A DNA stretch of 64,000 nt. Origin: Silene latifolia. Lineage: Eukaryota > Streptophyta > Magnoliopsida > Caryophyllales > Caryophyllaceae. Within the stretch, counting starts at the first letter, position 1. Every line of letters begins with the position of its first letter. Shown here one piece after another: positions 55,925 to 64,000 of this stretch. Below the pieces are notes generated by a model. The model was given only the letters and a program-made list of their open reading frames with translations, was not told the origin of the DNA and made no database searches. The position numbers and the translations under genes are program-made. Location: assembly GCF_048544455.1 (NCBI RefSeq), contig NC_133526.1, positions 11,114,001 to 11,178,000 on the forward strand. Reading direction: 5' to 3'.

Positions 55925-56054
55925 TTCCAATGGAAAATCCACTTGTGATTTTACATATAATGATAATTATTTTTTCTAGAGAATAATCTTTCCAATGGAA
56001 AATCTACTTGTGATTTTACACACAATGATAATTATTTTTTCTAGAGAATAAAAC
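55925..56054 (+). repeat. 65-bp tandem duplication
   Basis: The block ttccaatggaaaatcyactt ... aattattttttctagagaat repeats immediately (55925 and 55990) with three or four mismatches. It is local slippage or duplication. Confidence 0.9.
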
Positions 56055-56185
56055 GATACCGAATGAACAAAATAATTTTAGAACAAATACTAAATTAAAA
56101 TGTGCTATCGAGTACAAACTCCGGTTTCCGGCCATATTATGTAAGAAATATAATATAGAGGATCATTGTATATGGTACGTATCGT

Positions 56186-56965
56186 TAGCGGAAACCATAG
56201 ATGAATAATAGAAGAATAGTGTTCAGTATGCTAAGATCTTCTCCTAGCTCTTCTAGGTTTCTTTATGGTGTTGACTAGGAGTATCCCCTACCGATAGTTG
56301 GGGCAATCTCCTTCGGGGTACTGAAGGCAATTTAATGGGTTGACCCTCCCAAGTTTGGCTTTTTCATTCGCAAGAGTCAAGAATCGAACCCCTGACCACT
56401 TGTTTAAGAGATGAGAGCCCTTACCACTCATACCAGTCAACTTTGGTTCTAGGTTTCTTTATGATGACAATCAATGGGACATGTCATCCCAATAACCTAT
56501 TTATATAGGTTAGAGATATTCTAAACATGAAGAGAGACCTAGCCATAATAAGATTGTATCCCCCCCCCCCCCCCTCCTAATCAGGCTGCCCCCTGTATAA
56601 TAAATAGGCCTTACACTTATCAGTACCATCACACTATGTACTTAATAATACTGACTGAGACAGACATGGGCCCAATGGATCACATAACTGTAGTGAGCTT
56701 TACCGGTCTTATTCAAACAGTTTTAACAAACAATAAAACCCGACTAATAAAAGTTTAAATCCAACATATTATGGAACTAACTAGGATCCTCTCCACTTTG
56801 TACAAGAAATAGAGAGTTTGTTATCAAATTAACAATCCAAATTAAATGATACTGATAGAAAGTTAATTGTGTTTAATCATGTGTGTTGCCTTCTGATTGA
56901 TAATTGTTTGGTTTAAATACATAGCATTGGGCCTCGACTACATATGTCATAAGCCGGCCCTAATA
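56186..56965 (-). repeat. 3' LTR of copia-3 (left edge approximate)
   Basis: It ends ggccctaata directly before the polypurine tract accccccctcaaactgg, as in copia-2. The left edge is placed at cgttagcggaaacc by analogy with the tgttggaaac start of the copia-2 LTR; the partner LTR is outside the window. It contains a complete SINE (56268-56446) and a C15 run at 56560-56574. Confidence 0.6.
56268..56446 (-). mobile_element. SINE inserted in the copia-3 LTR
   Basis: On the minus strand it reads gttgactggtatgagtggta (A-box region), ggggttcgattcttgactct (B-box), and then a gggagggtcaacccatt body. It is flanked by the 17-bp TSD ttctaggtttctttatg at 56251-56267 and 56447-56463. It is the same family as the fragment at 35310-35437. 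Confidence 0.9.
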
Positions 56966-56972
56966 CCCCCCC

Positions 56973-59411
56973 TCAAACTGGCGCATGTAAATCAAGAATG
57001 CCCAGTTTGTTAAGGAGAGTTACAAAGTGTGTCGACGCTAAAGCCTTAGTAAAAATATCAGCCAATTGGGCCGTAGTAGAAACATGGAAAGGGCGAATCA
57101 AACCATCAGTAATGGCATCGCGAATAAAATGACAGTCGATCTCAATATGTTTGGTTCGCTCGTGAAAAACAGGATTTTGAGCAAGCTGAATCGCAGACGT
57201 ACTGTCGGAGAAGACATCCATAGGAGTAGAAAAAGACACACCGAGGCTAAGAAGCAGCCCTTTGACCCATTTTAGCTCACAAAGGACGGCGGCCATAGCG
57301 CGATACTCGGCCTCAGCAGAGGATAGGGAGACGGTGTGTTGTTTTTTAGTCTTCCAAGAAATGGGCGAATGACCAAGAAAAACAATCCACCCTGTAACGG
57401 AACGACGGGTAGAGGGATCAGTGCCCCAGTCAGAATCGCACCAACCTGTCACGGTTAGAGGACTATCAGCCCGAAGAAGAATACCTTGGCCCGGACTACC
57501 CTTAAGGTAGCGAACGACACGAAGTGCAGCACATAATGTTCCTTGCGGGGAGAGCTCAAAAAACGGGACAAAATATGAACAGCATATGAAAGATCGGGCC
57601 GTGTGACAGATAAATAAACAAGACGACCAACCAGTCGTCGATAGGACTCAATATTATCAATAATATCACCTGTTACGGAACCAAGGTTGTGGTTGAGCTC
57701 CATAGGTGTAGCAACGGGCTTAGCACCCAATAAACCGGTCTCGGAAATTATGTCAAGAATATATTTCCGCCGACTCAAGAAAATACCCTCGGAATTTCGT
57801 GCAACTTCAATGCCCAAAAAATATTTTAAAGTACCCAAGTCTTTCATATGGAAGCACTCACTGAGATATTTCTTGAATTTTGATATAGCCAAAGAGTCAT
57901 TACCGGCAACAACAAGGTCATCCACATAAACCAAAACATGGAGACAAGTAGTATGGTGGGTATAACTGAATAAAGAATAATCAGAATAAGATTGGGAAAA
58001 ACCATACCGTCGCAAAGCAGATGACAATTTAGCAAACCAACACCGTGGAGCCTGTCGTAACCCATATAAGGATTTACGCAAACGGCAAACTTTCCCTTCT
58101 TTACCGCCACCAAAACCCGGGGGAAGCCTCTTGTAGACTTCTTCATCAAGGTCACCATGTAAGAACGCGTTATGAACGTCCATTTGGTGGAGCTCCCAAT
58201 TTTTGACAGCGGCAACAGCTAAAAAAGAGCGAACCGTATCCATTTTGATCACAGGAGCGAAGGTTTCACCAAAATCAATTCCTTCTACCTGATGATTGCC
58301 AAGAATTACCAAACGGGCTTTATGCCGTTCAATGCTACCGTCGGAGTTGTATTTAATTCTAAAAACCCAACGGCAACCAAGAGCTTTTTTGCCTTCCGGT
58401 AAAGTAACCAATTCCCATGTGCAATTATTTTCAAGAGCCTCAATTTCAGCGGCCATTGCTTTACACCAAATTGGACTAGCAAGAGCCTCACGAAAAGTAG
58501 GGGGCTCAATGCCAGAAGTTATGGCTGCAAGAAAAGCTCGATGTTTCGACGAAAATTTATTACACGAAACATAATTAGCTAGAGCATAAGGAATACCTGA
58601 GGAGCGAGGAGAGTCGGGCGGTGAGCCGGGAGGTGAGTCGGAGTCAGAAGAAGAAGTGCCTGCGGTGCCAACAACATATCCACGAAGACGAGTCGATGGT
58701 ATTTTATTTCGCTTACCCCGGCCCAAAACAGTAGCACTTGGAGTATTACCCATGTCTGGTTCATTTCTAGTATTTGGGCCGAATCAGTATTCTTATTTGG
58801 ACCAGGCCCAGCAGAAGAAGGAGAATCAGGCCTTGTTCCCGAGTCTACATGTGGACTCATATCAGAAGGCGAATCAGGCCCGGTAGCAACGGTAGTCGAA
58901 TCCGTAGTCAAACCCGGCGTATCCCCCTCCAAACCCGAATCATCAGTGGGCTCATCAAAATGCAAAGGGCCACTGTGAGAGTAGGAGTTTGAAACAGAGG
59001 GAGCATCCAACGCATAAGGGAAACATTGCTCATAAAAGTACACATCCCGACTGACAAAAATATCGTGAGTATCAAGATCGAATACTTTCCATCCCTTCTT
59101 ATTATGTGGGTACCCAATGAACAAACATTTACGGCCATTCTGCTGAGGGGTACCGACACAAGAGATACGAAATAGCACACCATGTTGAGTGAAAAAATGA
59201 GCCATATTAAAGAACTCAGTACCATTATCCGATTGTACAATCTTAACCACGGCATTAAATTGAGTTTTGACTAAAGCAAAAAAATTCTGAAACATGTCAG
59301 TCACTTCGCGCTTATCAAGGAGCAAATAAACCCACACAGTACGGGAAAAATCATCGACTATGGTGAGAAAATACGTAGCTCCACAAGAGGAGGGAGACCG
59401 ATAAGGGCCCC
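56973..59411 (-). pseudogene. copia-3 pol, partial and broken
   Basis: The minus strand reads, from 59411 leftward, integrase core (VQSDNGTEFFNMA; PQQNGR), then directly KCLFIGYPHNKKGWKV, so about 100 residues of the integrase C-terminal part are deleted. RT follows (58753-57455; WKMDVHNAFLHGDLDEEVY-type motifs, YVDDLVVAGND near 57930), then RNase H (57452-56973; [21 protein letters not shown]). The frame breaks near 57455-57540 and 58580-58755. It is closely related to copia-2 by eye. Its 5' part is missing because a Tat-like LTR starts at 59414; the remainder probably lies beyond that element, outside the window. Confidence 0.9.
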
Positions 59412-59413
59412 AC

Positions 59414-61888
59414 TGTGGACAGCGGGCCGCCCACGGGGGCGCTTGGTTGGGAAACGAGGGACAAGCGTTTGCATTTTGTATGGAGTCGCCACCAATTTTT
59501 ATGGGAAATTGGAACCGTTCGAATACCTCGTGTCATGCCAAGACACAAAGTAGTGACATGAACACTAAGCAATCGTTACCCTTAGCATTCTATGTCTAGA
59601 ATGACTCTCGTGGATGCCAATGAACACGGGTGCTCACGGAGATCTGGAGTAAGGGGTGAGGGTACGTATTAGGAAGCTCTTTTGATCGAACACCTAATCC
59701 CGCCCGCCTCGATAGCGGCCTCTACTAATGATTAGGGAAGTTATTCGTACTCGATATATCGTCGGCTATATGCATGCAATGCAACATCCATGGATTAATC
59801 CTAGCATGTGAGAATTTAACTAAGTCGGTTGACACGTAGTTTATCATGCAATTAGGGTCGAAGTAGGAATTTAAGTTCAATTACATGTGAAAACATTCAA
59901 GCAATAAAAGAAATACAATAATGAAAATTACAATAATGACAATTACAATAATTACATTGGAATAGGTGATTTACGTCGAAAATACCTTTAAAACGGATGG
60001 TTTGAGAAAAAGGGAATAAAAGAAATAAAAGAAATTAAAGAAATAAAAGAAATTAAAGAAATAAAAGAAATTAATTAACGAATTGAAATTAGCGATATTA
60101 CGAATATTAGTTGAATTAATATGTAAACTAACTAAACTACGTCAAGGCAGAAAGGGGTTCAGGGACAGAAATCACCCTGGAACAGGCGCAGCAGGCACTG
60201 CGCCCTTTGGAAGAGGCGCAAAGATTGCGCGTCTGTTCCAAGGGTGAGTTCTGGCTGTGAAGCCGGAACTGCAAACCGTTAATGTTAATTGGTGATTTTA
60301 ATGGTTGATTAAATTATTTGACTCGGATGAAAGTGATTTAATGGATTATTTACATGCGATTAAAGTCATAAAAACAGTAAAACATGGATGAGACGGAATC
60401 AAACGGATTAATTATGTGAAGGGTCGATGTTAATGAATGAGTAATAAAACAAACTAACTAAACGAATTAATTAATTACTAAACATGATGAATACGAAGGA
60501 TTAATGAATAAACAGATTAGAATGTATCAACAATGAATCCCAGAAACTCAATATGATGAAATTGAACTTCTAAAACTCGGATTGAACATTAATGACGAAA
60601 ACCCGCGAATATTGGTTATAAGGGATTTAAGTCGGATTTATGACAATTAAAACATGTGAATGATGAATAATAAATATACAATATACATGTGAATTATATG
60701 CTAACATGGCGAAGAAATACAGAACAAACGAATATAAACAAAGCAAGAACGAATTACAGAGGACGAGGAAGAAGAAAAGAAGCAGGAACTGCGGCAGCCT
60801 CACGAAGAGGCGCGGCAGGTGCTGCGCTCCTTCGAAGAGGCGCAGCAGTTGCTGCGTCTTTTCTCGACGTCTGTCTACTGGAAATCCGCAAAAAAGGTTT
60901 TAAAGACGGTTTTTGAAATCGGTTTTAAGAGATACTTTCGACGTGAATCTTACAATGATGATTACAATAAAATAAATAACAATAAAATAAAATAAGGATT
61001 ATTACACCCTCAGACTTACATGTTGACGGAACGAGATGAACTAAGAAGATCGATTAGTGAATGCTCGACGCGAATGCAAGGAAAGAATGCCCTCGTAAGA
61101 GGAAAACGATTTAACAAATTGATTAATTAGATTGATTGAGTGTAGTGGTCAAATTGGTCGGTCATGCAACGGAGAGGCTGGTACCCGGAAAGATCCGAGC
61201 TTACGTGGTCGAAGGTTCAAGCACGTAGGCGCCAATTAGTAAGAACAAAGTCTAGAATGCAAAGGGAGAAGAGAAGGGCGGACACTCGCTTGAGAAATAT
61301 GAGGAACGAAGGCTCCTATTTATACTAATCACGCGGAGGTTTAGGGTTTCGGAGACTCTTTGGAAGTGAATCTCGGAAAGATATGAAAAAGATACGTAAA
61401 TCATGCAAAGAAGGGCCTGGGAAGAGGCGCAGGCAGCCCACTGCGTCTCTTGGAAGAGGCGCAAAGACTGGCTTTCTGCTCTTGTTCCCGGAGGTTTCCT
61501 CCCCGTTTAAGAAAGATTTCCGTGTTTAAGTTATGGTAGGACGGATTTGATTCGATTATCTTTTGAATATTGCGGGATATTATTTGCCAAAAGATAAAAT
61601 TTGAGAAATATGGAATAGAATTATCCGGAACATTCCAGAACATTCTGACTCGGGATTTAACAGCTATCAGAAAATGGAGACGGTTTTTGACCCGGACTCC
61701 GAATGTACTCTAATTCTTGTCAAAACGACCGTATCAGGACGTAGATGACAACTAAGAGGTTGACATTAATATTTGAGCAATCACTTGACGATAATCTTAC
61801 GAATTGTCACAAATCGTTCCGCGAACCAAACATGCGGCCCAATCATCACCGGGTGGTTTGCGAAGGGTGCAGAAACGAGGTGTCTACA
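59414..61888 (-). repeat. 2.5-kb 3' LTR of a Tat-like gypsy element (copy C), minus strand
   Basis: The plus strand reads TGTGGACAGCGGGCC...GTGTCTACA, imperfect inverted ends. Directly to the right lies gagcccccactttgact, which on the minus strand is a polypurine tract (aaagtgggggctc). This orients the element leftward: the LTR is its 3' LTR and the body is to the right. It cuts copia-3 in the integrase. It contains (gaaataaaa)n near 60005-60075 and three pairs of gaagaggcgc inverted motifs. The TSD cannot be tested. Confidence 0.75.
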
Positions 61889-62154
61889 GAGCCCCCACTT
61901 TGACTGAGGCTTGGACAAGGCGAAAGTCAAAGTATAGCCATCAGGTCAATCGAAGATTACAACCTGACGACTATGGCGACGCGAGGCGGCTCAAGGGGTC
62001 TGAGCCAAGGACCTATCGTCGGGAACATTTTAGAGTCTACCGACTATCGGGGAGGGTCGTTTAAAGTCCATTAGACTACGTAAGGAAGCTCGCCAGACCA
62101 TAAGAAGAGATCATACCCGAGATACCCCCGGTGAAACGGAATCAAGACGCTTCG

Positions 62155-62192
<38 letters not shown>

Positions 62193-62825
62193 TGGTCTGA
62201 AGATAACTTGGTGTCTAAAGGCATTAGGGATCACAGGGAACTTTGGTCGAACTCTGCGGGGAACAAGAGATATTAAAAATAGCGGACGTCGGTAGAAATC
62301 TGGCTGGGAAGTCCGCTTGCGTCGGTCTCAAGCGAACTCTGGCGAAATTTAGAGGCTGAATTTGCTTGCGTTGGTCTCAAGCGAACTCTTATTGGGGAAT
62401 ATATTGATGACTTTGGGGGAACTCTGCTTGTCTCTATCCTCAAGCAAACTCTCGTTGGGTGATTATTTTGACGACTAGAAGCATCTTGATCATCATGGGA
62501 GAAACTTCAAGTGAGCAGTACTGCAAAATACCACTGCGCTGGATAAAATAAATTGAGCAATACTGCAAAATACTGCTGCGCGGGGTAAAATGGGTTTGGA
62601 CAATACTGCAAAATACTGCCGCGCTGGGATAAACATGGGCCGGAACGAAAGAAAATCGTCGAAACGGACCAAAATGACAAAATAGCATCGAGGAAGAGGC
62701 GCACCAAAGATGGGCCCACAAATAACGAACTCATAACGAACTTTTGAAAATTCGTATGGAGGGAACAAAAGGAAGAGGCGCAGCAGAAGAGCTGCGTCTC
62801 TTGGAAGAGGCGCAGACTGCCGCGT
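60170..62825. repeat. Dispersed gaagaggcgc / gcgtctcttgg motif pairs
   Basis: Near-palindromic pairs (ggaagaggcgcagcag ... ctgcgtctcttgg) occur at about 60175-60245, 60790-60870, 61420-61500, 62688-62705 and 62770-62835. Three clusters are inside the LTR and two are in the adjacent internal region. Each could form a short stem-loop on RNA. Confidence 0.8.
62157..62188 (+). repeat. Poly-A run (32 A)
   Basis: An uninterrupted A32 lies within the Tat-like internal region. It is on the plus strand, opposite to the element, so it is not its transcript tail; it may be a microsatellite or the tail of an unrecognised insertion. Confidence 0.9.
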
Positions 62826-62969
62826 CTGTTCCCCAATTTGGCAATTCTCGTAAAAAAACGCGAAATCAGAAAGGTTTATGTTCATTATTTTCGAAACTTA
62901 TTTTCTTCAATTTCTCTCTCAAATCTTCACCATTTCCGTCAAGGTTGGATTCAAAAGCTTGCTTGAAAT

Positions 62970-64000
62970 ATGACTAATCGAGGTATGCGTTTTAATCTTG
63001 CATTAATCATCCATATTTGTCGAATTTTGAGTCGCAATAATTAGGGTTTTCGACCCATTTGATCGAAAATTTGGGGCTTTTCCCCCAAATGGATTTGTCT
63101 TGCCAAATTGATGCTAGGAATGGATAATAGGTAATGTTAGGAACATAACCATGTATTTGCTTTGAATTTTCATCGAGTTTTGAGCCCTTGAGCGAATTTT
63201 GAGATCGGTTTCACAACTAAACCGCTAATTGCTTCGAAAATGGCCTTAGGATTGCCCATTTGTGATGAAATTTGATATTTGGGACCCTTGGGTGATGGGT
63301 AAACTTCCTGTCATCTTGGAATTTTGGTTTGTGACAACTTTTGCAGGACACTTTTCTAGGGCATAACCGCCATTGTAGCGAAATGTCGCTTTGAATTTTC
63401 GACTTGAACCCGGAACTAGGCTTTGACTCGGACTTGACTTGACCCAATTTGTCACATGAGTGATTGGGTTGGCGAGAACATGGCCAAGGATGGCCAGAAA
63501 TGGGGAATTCCCGGGCCTTGGAGGCTCGAAAACTTCTTAATAGAGGCTTGTCGTCACGTGACGCGCCTGAATTCACTTTAATGCTGCGCAGTGATGATGC
63601 TTCTACTTCGGGAGGACTCCCATGGATATAGACGCTGCTGCTTGAGGAGGCTTTGGAGCGGCCTTCACCGCCGCGATGATGGTCGCTGCAGACGAGGTTC
63701 CCGAGGAGGAGGTCACGACGAGGAGGAGATTCCGAGACGGGCCCACCTCGGACGAGGGGGTCGTCGAGGGGAGCTCCGCGTGGCCGAGACCGGGAGAGTA
63801 GGCACCTTGTGTGGGCTGCAGAGGGTCACTTGTCTTACAGGACGGTGAAGAGTTTGGTAAATAGGAATTCCCTAACTCATTACCTACCCCTTTCTATTTT
63901 GTTTATCCTACTTTCAAATTTACTCAAAACTAAAGATAGCTTTATTTCGAATCATAATAGGAGGCTGGGAACATCCGGTCGTTCTCGGGGTACACGACGG
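62970..64000 (+). other. Candidate antisense gene start in Tat-like copy C, incomplete
   Basis: After a pyrimidine-rich leader (ttcttcaatttctctctcaa), an ATG at 62970 opens MTNRG and is followed by a possible donor (ggtatgcg). From about 63595 the plus strand is GC-rich and codon-like in one frame: AAFTAAMMVAADEVPEEEV, then RRRFRDGPTSDEGVVEG, SSAWPRPGE and later VWAAEGHLSYRTVKS. It is interrupted by a TGA near 63634 and a TAG near 63799. It continues past the window. Position and strand fit the antisense ORF of Tat elements, but splicing and identity are inferred. Confidence 0.35.

Larger units (their letters stand above)
61889..64000 (-). mobile_element. Internal region of Tat-like copy C, reaches window edge
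   Basis: It starts with the polypurine tract and continues non-coding on the element's sense strand. A 32-base A run lies at 62157-62188. The tgcaaaatactg(c/a) motif repeats near 62518-62620. The gag-pol part must be to the right of 64000. The plus strand from 62970 on has gene-like features, consistent with the antisense ORF position in Tat elements. Confidence 0.6.

Noticed and set aside
63591-63848. 85-codon Arg/Gly-rich ORF
   Set aside because: It is in a different frame from the more protein-like acidic text (AADEVPEEEV) over the same bases; its composition comes from GC-rich repeats of gag/gac codons read out of frame.

Overview
This is nuclear DNA from a flowering plant: it has an intron-bearing gene, plant SINEs and MITEs, Helitron ends, and Ty1/copia and Ty3/gypsy elements with nested insertions. 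The TACTCGATCGAGTA-rich LTRs and the Tat-type element with an antisense gene make me think of Caryophyllales, perhaps a Silene-like Caryophyllaceae. That assignment is from memory of repeat style and is inference only. I recognise one conventional host gene in 64 kb, a clade-III-like SWEET sugar transporter (16177-18600, five exons). Almost everything else is mobile DNA or its decay.

Layout. 1-657 is the 3' end of a Tat-family element whose body lies left of the window. 658-5460 is AT-rich with a cgggtc repeat, a Helitron 3' end and a SINE. 5468-10639 is a young complete Ty1/copia element: both LTRs are 291 bp and read as identical, the TSD is gttat, and it has one 1481-residue ORF. 10844-15096 holds MITEs (Harbinger-like, hAT, Stowaway) and two head-to-tail Helitrons. 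15869-18941 is the SWEET promoter, the gene, and a tandem repeat of the gene's own 3' end. A second copia (18942-34898, minus strand, TSD gatag) landed in that repeat. A Tat-lineage gypsy element (19072-30273, plus strand, TSD cactc) then landed in the copia's LTR. 35529-42675 is a large non-coding LTR element (TSD gttcg) full of TCGATCGA palindromes; it sits inside an older gggtc repeat. 43680-45190 is a 1.5-kb foldback. 45209-52554 is a 7.3-kb TIR element, probably a MULE, made largely of GTGACC/GGTTACA repeats and invaded by a solo LTR and a Stowaway. 52566-56185 is mostly unassigned. 56186-59413 is a third copia, cut by the 2475-bp LTR of another Tat-like element on the minus strand that runs off the right edge (59414-64000).

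How the parts relate. The host gene is intact despite a 550-bp hAT MITE in intron 4 and about 16 kb of nested retrotransposons directly 3' of it. Exact target-site duplications give the order of insertion: SWEET 3' repeat, then copia, then Tat; and gggtc repeat, then LARD-like element. The most unusual structures are an extra, catalytically damaged RNase H segment between protease and reverse transcriptase in the Tat element, its spliced antisense ORF, the non-coding LTR element carrying runs of palindromes, and the large TIR element built of degenerate GTGACC repeats.
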